Below are positions 23,195 through 31,325 of a stretch of 64,000 nt of DNA, piece by piece; the first letter of the stretch is position 1; the number at the start of each line of letters is the position of its first letter. Source of the DNA: Stutzerimonas stutzeri (GTDB lineage Bacteria > Pseudomonadota > Gammaproteobacteria > Pseudomonadales > Pseudomonadaceae). Under the pieces are notes generated by a model that saw only the letters and a program-made list of their open reading frames with translations, searched no databases and was not told where the DNA came from. The stretch spans positions 124,001 through 188,000 of the forward strand of contig NZ_JAMOIC010000002.1 in the NCBI RefSeq assembly GCF_024448895.1, in the 5' to 3' direction. A program made the translations under genes and the position numbers.

Positions 23195-24034
23195 ATGAAC
23201 TACCGCCACGCTTTCCATGCCGGCAATCACGCCGACGTCTTCAAACACCTCGTATTGTCCCGGCTGTTCGTCATGCTGGCGCGCAAGGAAGCCCCGTTCG
23301 CCTATCTGGATAGCCATGCCGGCGTCGGTCTCTATGATCTCGCTGGCGACCAGGCCAGCCGGACCGGCGAATGGCTGCAAGGCATTGCGCGCCTGTGGCA
23401 GGCCGACGACGTCCCGGCAATGGCCGAGAATTATTTGGAAGTGATCCGCTCGCTCAATCCTGACGGTGCGCTGCGTTATTACCCCGGTTCTCCAGAGCTG
23501 GCGCGCCAGCTGACGCGCCCGCAGGATCGCCTGCAGCTCAATGAAAAACACCCTGTAGACGGCCGCCTGCTGAAAGACAACATGGCCGGCGATCACCGCG
23601 TCGCGGTACACCTGGGTGAAGGTTGGCACGTGCCGCGTGCATTGATGCCGACAGCCGAAAAGCGTGTGGTGTTGCTGGTAGATCCGCCTTTCGAAAAGGC
23701 CGATGAGTTGAGCCGCTGCGTGCAAGCGCTGACCGAGGCGCTGGGGCGGATGCGCCAGACCATTGGCGTGATCTGGTACCCGATCAAGGACGAGCGTCAG
23801 CTCAAGCGCTTCTACCAGGACCTGTCACGTAGCGGTGCGCCAAAACTGTTGCGTGCCGAGTTGCTGGTCCATCCGACAGACGATGCGCTGCGGCTCAACG
23901 GCTCCGGACTTGCCATCAGCAATCCGCCGTGGGGACTGGAAGAAGAATTGCGGGAGCTGCTCCCCTGGCTGGCCACGCTGCTAGGCCAAAGCAAAGGCGA
24001 CTGGCGACTGGACTGGTTGATCGAGGAAAAATAG
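23195..24034 (+). CDS. rlmJ: 23S rRNA (adenine-2030 N6) methyltransferase RlmJ
   Basis: 279 residues from the ATG at 23195, which has AGGAG upstream and gives the family start MNYRHAFHAGNHADVFKHLV. An earlier in-frame start would add 29 residues of no family likeness. The enzyme methylates A2030 of 23S rRNA with SAM. Visible: DSHAGVGLYDLAGDQASRTG, the catalytic LLVDPPFE (DPPF, the D/NPPY/F motif) and NGSGLAISNPPWGLEEEL near the end. It is a single gene divergent from the nitronate monooxygenase and followed by a repeat cluster. Confidence 0.95.
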   Translation: MNYRHAFHAGNHADVFKHLVLSRLFVMLARKEAPFAYLDSHAGVGLYDLAGDQASRTGEWLQGIARLWQADDVPAMAENYLEVIRSLNPDGALRYYPGSPELARQLTRPQDRLQLNEKHPVDGRLLKDNMAGDHRVAVHLGEGWHVPRALMPTAEKRVVLLVDPPFEKADELSRCVQALTEALGRMRQTIGVIWYPIKDERQLKRFYQDLSRSGAPKLLRAELLVHPTDDALRLNGSGLAISNPPWGLEEELRELLPWLATLLGQSKGDWRLDWLIEEK

Positions 24035-24057
24035 CGATCACCCAACACGGCGCCCCT

Positions 24058-24273
24058 AAGATGGCGTCGAGCGAAGCTGATCTGTTCTCTCGCATCATTC
24101 CGATGGGTATCGCAGGCTCAACCCATCCTACGAACACTCCACCGTACCGCCTGGCCTCGGTGGAGGCATGAGGCGACATCCACCCTACGCACGAGCCGTA
24201 GGATGGCGTTGAGCGAAGCGATACCCATGAGCCGCCCTACACAACCCTGATGGGCATCTCAAGCTCAAGCCAT
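24058..24273. repeat. Cluster of REP-like imperfect repeats (GTAGGATGG...GATACCCAT family)
   Basis: The best forward unit is 24196-24226 (GTAGGATGGCGTTGAGCGAA, then GCGATACCCAT). An inverted unit is at 24102-24131 (GATGGGTATCGC, then CTCAACCCATCCTAC). Two more worn copies lie at 24058-24082 (forward) and 24248-24273 (inverted). The whole 292-base gap between rlmJ and srkA is thus repeat material. Such extragenic palindromes are common in P. stutzeri-group genomes and often sit between convergent genes, as here. Confidence 0.75.
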
Positions 24274-24326
24274 CAGCGTCTGATCGTGCACATACGTAGG
24301 CAGGTTGAACCCGCCAGATGCACCGA

Positions 24327-25301
24327 CTAGAAAAGCTTCAACGGCTCTTCCTGCAACGCCGACATCTGCTCGCGAAGTATTAACACCTGATCACCCCAGT
24401 AACGTTCGCTACCAAACCAGGGAAAGCTCATGGGAAATGCCGGGTCGTCCCAGCGGCGAGCCAGCCATGCGCTGTAATGCATCAGCCGCAGGGCGCGCAG
24501 GGCTTCGATCAGCGGGAGTTCGCGCGGTGCGAAATCATGGAATTCGTTATAGCCATCCACCAGTTCGGAGAGCTGCCCGAGCCGCTCGTGGCGTTCGCCG
24601 GCTAGCATCATCCAGATGTCCTGCACGGATGGCCCCATTCGGCAGTCATCCAGGTCGACCAAGTGAAAGGCATCGTCTCGGGCGAGGATATTGCCGGGAT
24701 GGCAGTCGCCATGCAGCCGGATTGGCTGAAACTCGGTGCGGGCAAAGACATCGTCGACACGTTTGAGCAGGTCGCGCGCCACGGATTCATAAGCCGGTAG
24801 CAGGCTTTTCGGAACGAAGTTGCCTTCCAGCAAGGTGGCCAGCGATTCGTGCCCGAAGTGCTGAGCGTTAAGGGTCTCGCGGTGCTCGAAGGGGCGGCTG
24901 GCGCTGACGGCGTGCATGCGCCCAAGCAGTTGGCCGAGCCGGTAGAGCTGGTCGAGGTTGCCTGGTTCCGGTGCGCGGCCGCCACGCCGTGGAAAGAGCG
25001 CGAAGCGAAAACCGCCATGTTCGAAAAGTGTCCGGCCGTCGCGCTCGAAGGGCGCCACCACCGGAATCTCACGATCAGCCAATTCCTTGGAGAACTGATG
25101 CTCCTCGAGAATCGCTTCGTTGGTCCAGCGACCGGGGCGATAAAACTTCGCCACGATCGGCGTCTCGTCTTCGATGCCGACCTGATACACACGGTTTTCG
25201 TAGCTGTTCAGCGCCAGCACGCGCGCATCACTGATAAAACCGGCACTTTCCACCGCATCGAGCACAAGATCAGGCGTGAGTGTGTCGAAGGGGTGGCTCA
25301 T
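24327..25301 (-). CDS. srkA: Stress response kinase A (SrkA/YihE)
   Basis: 324 residues, the family length. It is an APH/choline-kinase-fold Ser/Thr protein kinase. The catalytic loop is RLHGDCHPGNIL and the metal loop VDLDDCRMGPSVQDIWMML. The N-terminal lysine strand is TPIVAKFYRPGRW. In E. coli it protects against stress-linked programmed death and acts under Cpx control. GGAG precedes the ATG. The gene follows comF on the same strand (68-base gap). Confidence 0.92.
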   Translation of the reverse strand: MSHPFDTLTPDLVLDAVESAGFISDARVLALNSYENRVYQVGIEDETPIVAKFYRPGRWTNEAILEEHQFSKELADREIPVVAPFERDGRTLFEHGGFRFALFPRRGGRAPEPGNLDQLYRLGQLLGRMHAVSASRPFEHRETLNAQHFGHESLATLLEGNFVPKSLLPAYESVARDLLKRVDDVFARTEFQPIRLHGDCHPGNILARDDAFHLVDLDDCRMGPSVQDIWMMLAGERHERLGQLSELVDGYNEFHDFAPRELPLIEALRALRLMHYSAWLARRWDDPAFPMSFPWFGSERYWGDQVLILREQMSALQEEPLKLF

Positions 25302-25369
25302 GGTCGGCTCCGTGGACGGGCGGCCCAGTGTATTGCACTGGTGTGTTTACACAACCGCGCAATTGCCGG

Positions 25370-26077
25370 CTACTCGCCCGGCTTGGGTGTCCGCGCCAGG
25401 CAATACACATCGACCCGAGCGGCGCCGGCTCGCTTCAGCAAACGGGCTAGTGCCTCGGCGGTCGCGCCCGTAGTGAGCACGTCGTCGATGATCGCGACAT
25501 GTCGACCGCTTAGCTGATCTGCAGCGTTCAGCGCGAACGCCTGACGCAAATTGCGCCGCCGGCCTGCCGCATCCAGTTGCTGCTGCGACTGCGTATCCTG
25601 CACGCGCTGCAGCAGCTTCGTATCGACTGGAATATCCAGTGCCGGGCTCAGCCAATCGGCAAGCATCTGCGCCTGATTGAAACCCCGCTGCCGCAAGCGC
25701 TTACGGGCCAGCGGCACGGGCAGGAGCATCTCGGGGCGCGGCAGGCCTTCGTCGAATTCATGGTGCAGGTGTCGCGCCAGTTGCTCGGCCAGCAGCCTGC
25801 CAAGCGGCCAGCGTGATTGGTGTTTGAAGCGGTTGATCAGGCTGTCCACCGGAAAGGCGAAGCGCCAGGGTACGGCCACATGATCGAAACTCGGCGGGCG
25901 CCTGAGGCATTCGCCGCAGATAAGGCCAGACGCTGGCAGCGGCAGTGCGCACACGGTGCATCGCTCCTGCAGCCAGGGAAGATCCGCTTCGCAGGCCCCG
26001 CAGATGGCCTGACCTGCCTCGCAACGCTCATCACAAAGCGCGCAGTGGTGTTCAATATTTAACCAGTTGTAAGCCAT
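25370..26077 (-). CDS. comF: ComF-family phosphoribosyltransferase-like protein
   Basis: 235 residues. Residues 12-60 contain Cys pairs (CALCDERCEAGQAICGACEA, CTVCALPL, CGEC) for zinc binding. The C-terminal type I phosphoribosyltransferase fold has the PRPP loop VAIIDDVLTTGATAEALARL. In transformable bacteria ComF helps DNA pass into the cytoplasm; P. stutzeri is a classic naturally competent species, but the family is also common in non-competent bacteria. AGGA lies before the ATG. It is divergent from bioB; its start codon lies within the BirA-box-like site. Confidence 0.9.
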   Translation of the reverse strand: MAYNWLNIEHHCALCDERCEAGQAICGACEADLPWLQERCTVCALPLPASGLICGECLRRPPSFDHVAVPWRFAFPVDSLINRFKHQSRWPLGRLLAEQLARHLHHEFDEGLPRPEMLLPVPLARKRLRQRGFNQAQMLADWLSPALDIPVDTKLLQRVQDTQSQQQLDAAGRRRNLRQAFALNAADQLSGRHVAIIDDVLTTGATAEALARLLKRAGAARVDVYCLARTPKPGE

Positions 26078-26098
26078 GATTCCTTTCCTGGTTGACAG
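26067..26098 (+). promoter_or_regulatory. BirA-box-like operator for bioB
   Basis: TTGTAAGCC (26067-26075), a 14-base spacer, then GGTTGACAG (26090-26098). The BirA operator consensus is TTGTAAACC-N14-16-GGTTTACAA; the left arm matches 8 of 9 and the right arm 7 of 9. It sits 72 bases before the bioB start, in the divergent region with comF, and the comF start codon falls in the spacer. Repression of bioBFHCD by biotinyl-AMP-bound BirA is inferred. Confidence 0.55.
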
Positions 26099-26169
26099 CG
26101 CCTCGGCCTTGGCTAACCATTTCGCATCCGTGCCAGGCCGCCGAGCCGCTATTAATACAAGGAATGCCC

Positions 26170-27228
26170 ATGAGCGCCACTGCCGCTTCCGTTACCCGCC
26201 ACGACTGGAGCCTCGCCGAGGTCAAGGCGCTCTTCGAGCAACCCTTCAACGACCTGATTTTCCAGGCGCAGGGCGTGCACCGCCAGCACTTCGATGCCAA
26301 TCGCGTTCAGGTCTCCACGCTGCTTTCGATCAAGACGGGCGCATGCCCGGAAGACTGCAAGTACTGCCCGCAATCCGGCCACTACAACACCGGTCTCGAC
26401 AAAGAGAAGCTGATGGAGGTGCAAAAGGTGCTTGAGGCGGCGGCTGAAGCCAAGGCTATCGGCTCGACGCGTTTCTGCATGGGCGCGGCCTGGAAGCATC
26501 CCTCTGCCAAGGACATGCCTTACGTGCTGAAAATGGTCGAAGGTGTGAAAGCGCTGGGCCTGGAAACGTGCATGACCCTCGGCAAGCTCGATCAGGAGCA
26601 GACCCAGGCGCTGGCGGCTGCAGGCCTCGATTACTACAACCACAATCTCGACACCTCGCCGGAGTTCTACGGCAAGATCATCACGACTCGTACCTACGCC
26701 GACCGTCTGGAGACGCTGAGCTACGTGCGCGAGTCGGGGATGAAGATCTGTTCCGGCGGCATCCTCGGAATGGGTGAGTCGCTGAACGATCGCGCGGGCC
26801 TCTTGATCCAGTTGGCCAACCTGCCCGAGCACCCGGAGTCGGTGCCCATCAACATGCTGGTCAAGGTCAAGGGCACACCCTTGGCTGACGAACAGGATGT
26901 CGATCCGTTCGACTTCATCCGCATGCTTGCCGTCGCGCGGATCATGATGCCGAAATCCCATGTGCGGCTGTCAGCCGGGCGCGAGCAGATGAACGAGCAG
27001 ATGCAGGCCCTGGCCTTCCTGGCCGGCGCCAACTCGATCTTCTACGGCGAGAAGTTGCTGACCACCGGCAACCCGGAGGCCGACAAGGACATGCTGCTGT
27101 TCAAGCGTCTAGGCATTCAGCCAGAAGCGCGCGAAGAGCACGATGACGAAGTGCACCAGGCCGCCATCGAGCAGGCGCTGGTCGAGCAGCGCGATTCGAA
27201 GCTGTTCTACAACGCCGCATCGGCTTGA
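26170..27228 (+). CDS. bioB: Biotin synthase BioB
   Basis: 352 residues from ATG 26170 (AAGGA 7 bases upstream; an in-frame ATG six bases earlier would leave no room for the site). It is a radical-SAM enzyme that inserts sulphur into dethiobiotin. The [4Fe-4S] motif [17 protein letters not shown] is complete, and the residues for the second cluster are in place, e.g. [19 protein letters not shown] and METCMT-like [10 protein letters not shown]. It is the first gene of bioBFHCD. Confidence 0.98.
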   Translation: MSATAASVTRHDWSLAEVKALFEQPFNDLIFQAQGVHRQHFDANRVQVSTLLSIKTGACPEDCKYCPQSGHYNTGLDKEKLMEVQKVLEAAAEAKAIGSTRFCMGAAWKHPSAKDMPYVLKMVEGVKALGLETCMTLGKLDQEQTQALAAAGLDYYNHNLDTSPEFYGKIITTRTYADRLETLSYVRESGMKICSGGILGMGESLNDRAGLLIQLANLPEHPESVPINMLVKVKGTPLADEQDVDPFDFIRMLAVARIMMPKSHVRLSAGREQMNEQMQALAFLAGANSIFYGEKLLTTGNPEADKDMLLFKRLGIQPEAREEHDDEVHQAAIEQALVEQRDSKLFYNAASA

Positions 27229-27234
27229 TTTGTT

Positions 27235-27281
27235 GGGCGAATTTATTCGCCCGTTGATCCCTGCGGGCGAATAAATCGCCC
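27235..27281. repeat. Paired palindromes GGGCGAATTTATTCGCCC / GGGCGAATAAATCGCCC
   Basis: Two palindromes stand 12 bases apart in the bioB-bioF gap: 27235-27252 (perfect 18-mer) and 27265-27281. They look like a REP doublet of the kind found in many pseudomonads. No T-run follows, so a terminator is unlikely; an mRNA-stabilising or attenuating hairpin inside the bio operon is possible. Confidence 0.7.
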
Positions 27282-27320
27282 CTACGCGCCGCTTGCTGCT
27301 CGCCGCCAGGAGCAAACCTG

Positions 27321-28502
27321 TTGCCTTTCGATTTGCAACTCCGTCTCGCCGAGCGCCGTGCAGCGCACCTCTACCGTCAGCGCCCACTGCTGGAAACTCC
27401 GCAGCAGCCCGAGGTGACGGTCGACGGCGAATTGCTTCTAGCGTTCTGCTCGAATGATTATCTGGGGCTGGCCAGCCATCCTGACGTGATTCGCGCGATG
27501 CAGCAGGGTGCCGAACGCTGGGGCGTGGGCGGCGGGGCCTCGCATCTGGTGATGGGGCACAGCACCCCACATCATCTGCTTGAAGAAGCCCTGGCCGATT
27601 TCACGGGGAGGCCGCGGGCGTTGCTGTTCTCCACCGGCTATATGGCGAATCTGGCGGCCGTCACTGCGCTGGTGGGGCAGGGCGATACGGTATTGGAAGA
27701 CCGCATCAATCACGCCTCGCTGCTCGACGCCGGCCTGCTCAGCGGCGCGCGCTTCTCCCGTTATCTGCACAACGATCCGCAAAGCCTCGCCAAGCGGTTG
27801 GAAAAGTCGACTGGTAATACCCTGGTCGTCACTGATGGCGTGTTCAGCATGGACGGTGATCTCGCCAACCTGCCAGCGCTCTGCGCCACTGCGAAAGCCG
27901 CAAACGCCTGGGTAATGGTTGACGACGCCCATGGCTTCGGCCCGTTGGGCAAAACCGGCGGCGGCATCGTCGAGCATTTCGGTCTGGGTATCGATGACGT
28001 GCAGGTGTTGGTCGGCACGTTGGGCAAGGCCTTCGGCACGGCTGGTGCTTTTGTTGCTGGCAGCGAGGAACTGATCGAAACGTTGATCCAGTTCGCCCGC
28101 CCATACATCTACACCACCAGCCAGCCACCGGCAGTCGCCTGCGCGACACTGAAAAGCCTGGAGATCCTGCGTAGCGAGGCTTGGCGACGTGAGCACCTCG
28201 ACCGGCTGATCGCGCGGTTCCGGCAAGGCGCCGCCGAAATCGGCCTGACGCTGATGGACAGCCCTACACCGATCCAGCCGATTCTGGTTGGAAGCAGCCA
28301 GCGCGCCCTGAAGCTCTCCGCGGCGCTACGCGAGCGAGGGGTTCTGGTTGGCGCCATTCGCCCTCCAACCGTGCCGGCCGGCAGCGCGCGACTTCGGGTG
28401 ACCTTCAGCGCGTCGCATAGCGAAGCCCAGGTGGAACGTCTGCTGGATATCCTGGCCGAATGCTGGAATCGAATGGCCGAGGAGCCTGAATCGGATGCGT
28501 GA
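27321..28502 (+). CDS. bioF: 8-amino-7-oxononanoate synthase BioF
   Basis: 393 residues starting at TTG 27321, with CCAGGAG 8 bases upstream. It is the PLP enzyme that condenses pimeloyl-ACP with alanine. Family features: [43 protein letters not shown] and the PLP lysine in [17 protein letters not shown]. It is the second gene of the operon and its stop overlaps the bioH start. The rare TTG start may lower its translation. Confidence 0.96.
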   Translation: MPFDLQLRLAERRAAHLYRQRPLLETPQQPEVTVDGELLLAFCSNDYLGLASHPDVIRAMQQGAERWGVGGGASHLVMGHSTPHHLLEEALADFTGRPRALLFSTGYMANLAAVTALVGQGDTVLEDRINHASLLDAGLLSGARFSRYLHNDPQSLAKRLEKSTGNTLVVTDGVFSMDGDLANLPALCATAKAANAWVMVDDAHGFGPLGKTGGGIVEHFGLGIDDVQVLVGTLGKAFGTAGAFVAGSEELIETLIQFARPYIYTTSQPPAVACATLKSLEILRSEAWRREHLDRLIARFRQGAAEIGLTLMDSPTPIQPILVGSSQRALKLSAALRERGVLVGAIRPPTVPAGSARLRVTFSASHSEAQVERLLDILAECWNRMAEEPESDA

Positions 28503-29217
28503 TCAGCTGATATTACTGCCCGGATGGGCGTTTGGCCTGGCGGCGTTGCAGCCGTTGTGCGAGGCGCTGACCGAGTTGGCGCCGGATATTGATGTAGTGA
28601 TCGAGCCGCTGCCCGAACTTGAAAGGGCAGATGCGTGGCTCGACGAACTGGACCAGCGTTTGCCGCGCGACAGCTGGCTCGCGGGCTGGTCGTTGGGCGG
28701 CATGCTTGCCGCTCAGCTGGCGGCGCGCAGACTCGACAGCTGCCGTGGCTTGATGACAATTGCCAGCAACCCCTGTTTCCGTGCTCGTCCGCAGTGGCCC
28801 GAGGCGATGGCGTCGGATATTTTCGATTCCTTCCATGAGGCGTTCCGGCTCGATTCGGAGGAAACGCTCAAGCGCTTTCGTTCGCTGTGCAGCCGTGGCG
28901 GTTACGATCCACGAACCCTGGCGAGGCAGCTGGAAGTCAGCCAGTCGGACCTGCCGGCTCCGGTTCTGGACGCCGGTTTGCAGTTGCTGGCTGAGTTGGA
29001 TGGTCGCGGTGCGCTGCACGGATATTTCGGACCGCAGCTGCACCTTTTTGCAGGTAATGATTCGCTGGTGCCAGCGTCGGCATGCGGTGCTTTACAGCGC
29101 TGGATGCCCGGCGTCGTTACTGAGCTGATGCTGGGTGCCAGCCACGCCTTGCCTCTGGAGCGAGCCGATGATGTGGCAGGAGCCATGGTTGCGTTCATGA
29201 AGGGGCCTGCTGCATGA
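28495..29217 (+). CDS. bioH: Pimeloyl-ACP methyl ester carboxylesterase BioH
   Basis: 240 residues of an alpha/beta hydrolase. The nucleophile elbow is GWSLGG, an early oxyanion-region LLPGWAFG is present, and a C-terminal [13 protein letters not shown] holds the catalytic His. BioH removes the methyl ester that BioC put on malonyl-ACP, ending the fatty-acid-like build-up of pimelate. It overlaps bioF by 8 bases and bioC by 4. Confidence 0.93.
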   Translation: MRDQLILLPGWAFGLAALQPLCEALTELAPDIDVVIEPLPELERADAWLDELDQRLPRDSWLAGWSLGGMLAAQLAARRLDSCRGLMTIASNPCFRARPQWPEAMASDIFDSFHEAFRLDSEETLKRFRSLCSRGGYDPRTLARQLEVSQSDLPAPVLDAGLQLLAELDGRGALHGYFGPQLHLFAGNDSLVPASACGALQRWMPGVVTELMLGASHALPLERADDVAGAMVAFMKGPAA

Positions 29218-30035
29218 GCGAAATGCTTGCGGTGCGCGCGCCGGATCACGAAGCCGGGCTGCCTGACAAACGTCAGGTCGCTGCCTCGTTTTCACGGGCG
29301 GCCGCGAGCTATGACGCAGTCGCCGAACTGCAGCGTGCCGTCGGCACTGCTCTCGCGGATCGCTTGCCCATGGACTTAGAGCCTGAGCGCTGGCTTGATC
29401 TGGGCTGCGGTACCGGCTATTTCTCGCGCATCCTGGCCAACCGTTTTGATTCTGCCGAAGGCCTGGCGATGGATATCGCCGAAGGCATGCTGCAGCATGC
29501 ACGCCCCCAAGGCGGCGCCAGCGCATTCGTGGCCGGCGACGCGGAATGCCTGCCGCTGCATGCCGGATCGGTCGATCTGATCTTCTCCAGCCTGGCGCTG
29601 CAATGGTGCGAGGATTTCAGAGCAGTTCTGAGCGAGGCCCACCGAGTATTGCGCCCCGGCGGTGTCCTCGCTTTCACCAGCTTGTGCAGCGGTACCCTGC
29701 ACGAGCTGCGCGACAGCTGGCAGGCCGTCGATGGACATTCGCATGTGAATCGTTTTCGCTCCGTCGAGCGTTACCGGCAGCTGTGCACAGCCAGCGGATT
29801 CCGGCTCGGTTGTCTGGATGTACAGCCTCAAGTGCTTCACTTTGCGGAGCTTCGCCAGTTGACCTATGAGCTCAAGGCGCTCGGCGCGCACAACCTGAAT
29901 CCCGGTCGCCCGGGTGGGCTTACCGGGCGCGCGCGCATTCGTGCATTGATCCAGGCCTACGAACAATTCCGCACGCCGCTCGGGCTGCCGGCAACCTATC
30001 AGGTTGTCTTCGGCGTATTGCACAAGGATCGTTGA
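29214..30035 (+). CDS. bioC: Malonyl-ACP O-methyltransferase BioC
   Basis: 273 residues, SAM-dependent. The SAM motif is [19 protein letters not shown], and the [20 protein letters not shown] start is typical of Bio[15 protein letters not shown] follows as in the family. It methylates malonyl-ACP to disguise it as a substrate for fatty-acid synthesis. Coupled by ATGA to bioH and followed at once by bioD. Confidence 0.94.
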   Translation: MSEMLAVRAPDHEAGLPDKRQVAASFSRAAASYDAVAELQRAVGTALADRLPMDLEPERWLDLGCGTGYFSRILANRFDSAEGLAMDIAEGMLQHARPQGGASAFVAGDAECLPLHAGSVDLIFSSLALQWCEDFRAVLSEAHRVLRPGGVLAFTSLCSGTLHELRDSWQAVDGHSHVNRFRSVERYRQLCTASGFRLGCLDVQPQVLHFAELRQLTYELKALGAHNLNPGRPGGLTGRARIRALIQAYEQFRTPLGLPATYQVVFGVLHKDR

Positions 30036-30036
30036 G

Positions 30037-30717
30037 ATGTCCGCAGCTTTTTTCGTCACCGGCACAGATACCGAGGTCGGGAAAACTACCATCGCTGCCG
30101 GGCTGCTGCATGCCGCACGAATGTCGGGTCTCACCACGGCCGCTTCCAAACCCGTGGCGTCCGGCTGCGAAATGACCGCCGCTGGGTTGCGCAATGGCGA
30201 TGCACTGGCGTTGCTAGCTGAATGCACGTTGCCGCTGCGCTATGAACAGGTCAATCCGCTGGCTTTCGAACCCGCCATAGCGCCGCATCTTGCTGCACGC
30301 GAGGCGGGGGTAGAGTTGAGTGTTGCTGCGCTGGCAGAGCCGGTCCGGCGAATTTTGGCCCTGCAGGCGCAGGTCTCATTGGTTGAAGGCGCAGGCGGCT
30401 GGCGCGTGCCGTTGGCCGGTCAAGAGACGCTGTCTGATCTGGCCGTCCAACTGGGTCTGCCGGTAATTCTGGTCGTAGGTGTGCGCCTCGGCTGCATCAA
30501 TCACGCGCTACTCAGTGCCGAAGCGATCGAGCGTGACGGGCTGAGGCTGGCCGGCTGGGTCGCCAATATCGTTGATCCCACGATGTCACGGCTGGAGGAA
30601 AACCTTGCAACGCTCGCCGGACGCATTTCTGCGCCCTGCCTGGGCCGCGTGCCGCATCTGAGATCACCTTCTCCCGCAGAGGTGGCTCGCCATCTTGAGC
30701 TGTCTCAGCTCCTTTGA
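30037..30717 (+). CDS. bioD: Dethiobiotin synthetase BioD
   Basis: 226 residues from ATG 30037, directly after the bioC stop (TGAG-ATG). ATP- and CO2-dependent ring closure of 7,8-diaminopelargonate. The P-loop is FVTGTDTEVGKTTIAAGLLH, and VEGAGGWRVPL and VVGVRLGCINHALLSAEAI are family blocks. It ends the bio operon. bioA, needed for the step before BioD, is not in this cluster and must lie elsewhere. Confidence 0.96.
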   Translation: MSAAFFVTGTDTEVGKTTIAAGLLHAARMSGLTTAASKPVASGCEMTAAGLRNGDALALLAECTLPLRYEQVNPLAFEPAIAPHLAAREAGVELSVAALAEPVRRILALQAQVSLVEGAGGWRVPLAGQETLSDLAVQLGLPVILVVGVRLGCINHALLSAEAIERDGLRLAGWVANIVDPTMSRLEENLATLAGRISAPCLGRVPHLRSPSPAEVARHLELSQLL

Positions 30718-30827
30718 TCGTCCGTACAACTCAGGTAATAAAACATCTGCAGTTATAGCGACATGTAACTGGCGTCAAGCGTCCGGCCCTGTTTCAATGA
30801 TGGCAACCTGCTGCTTTGGAGATCCTC

Positions 30828-31085
30828 ATGCAAATAAACAGTAGTCTTTTAACCGCTGGGCTTGGAGCTTATCAGGCTGGGCAGCAGCGAGTTGAACAGG
30901 CTGGCGCAGCAATCGCGGGCCGGACGCTGCCGATGGCCGATACATCCCAGACCTTGAATGACTCGGTCGAGCTGACCGAACAGCTGATTGAGATGAAAGT
31001 CGGCGAGCATCAAGCCAAGGCCGGCGCGCGCGTGCTTCAGACCGCAGATGAAGTGCTCGGCACGCTGGTTAACACCAAAGCCTGA
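30828..31085 (+). CDS. 85-residue protein resembling joined termini of a flagellar rod/hook protein
   Basis: 85 residues from ATG 30828 (GGAG 7 bases before it). The N-terminus SSLLTAGLGAYQAGQQRVEQ and the C-terminus VELTEQLIEMKVGEHQAKAG, then ARVLQTADEVLGTLVNTKA, look like the D0 coiled-coil ends of flagellar axial proteins (FlgE/FlgG-type ends such as VDLxxEMxxMIxAQxxYxAN...TADEMLxTL), with the whole middle missing. It lies where P. aeruginosa has a small conserved gene between bioD and the acyl-CoA dehydrogenases. It has no signal peptide or membrane segment. The gene is real by its position and codon use; function unknown. Confidence 0.75.
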   Translation: MQINSSLLTAGLGAYQAGQQRVEQAGAAIAGRTLPMADTSQTLNDSVELTEQLIEMKVGEHQAKAGARVLQTADEVLGTLVNTKA

Positions 31086-31092
31086 TTACCTA

Positions 31093-31115
31093 CTGCTGGC
31101 CGCTCTGGCCAGCAG
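31093..31115. repeat. Strong inverted repeat after the 85-residue gene
   Basis: CTGCTGGCC (31093-31101), loop GCTCT, GGCCAGCAG (31107-31115). The stem is perfect but no T-run follows, so it is either a weak/Rho-assisted terminator or a 3' stabilising hairpin. Confidence 0.5.
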
Positions 31116-31217
31116 CACGGCCCGCCTGTGGCCTCTGAACCTATCTCCCTACTCATCTGCGCCGACGAATGGCGTGCGGGTCGCTGCTTGACATCACTCA
31201 GGCCTAAACGTATGTTT

Positions 31218-31231
31218 CAAACGCCTGTTTG
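31218..31231. promoter_or_regulatory. PsrA-type operator upstream of the first acyl-CoA dehydrogenase of the trio
   Basis: CAAAC-GCCT-GTTTG is a perfect 5-4-5 palindrome and fits the (G/C)AAAC-N2-4-GTTT(G/C) motif reported for the TetR-family fatty-acid sensor PsrA of Pseudomonas. It lies 95 bases before the ATG at 31326. Repression relieved by long-chain fatty acids is the inference. Confidence 0.6.
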
Positions 31232-31325
31232 ACCTGCCGGGGCAGTGCCGGATGGTCCATTCCAAATCAAGCGTGGCTGCTCTGCCGGCCAGCTGAATCA
31301 AGAAACCACCGCTGAGGTTTACGCT

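Noticed and set aside
24058-24273. CRISPR-like look of the repeats between rlmJ and srkA
   Set aside because: Units are inverted with respect to each other, imperfect and unevenly spaced, with no spacers and no cas genes.
31093-31115. Hairpin after the 85-residue gene as a true Rho-independent terminator
   Set aside because: The stem is perfect but CACGGCC follows and not a T-run, so I list it as an inverted repeat only.
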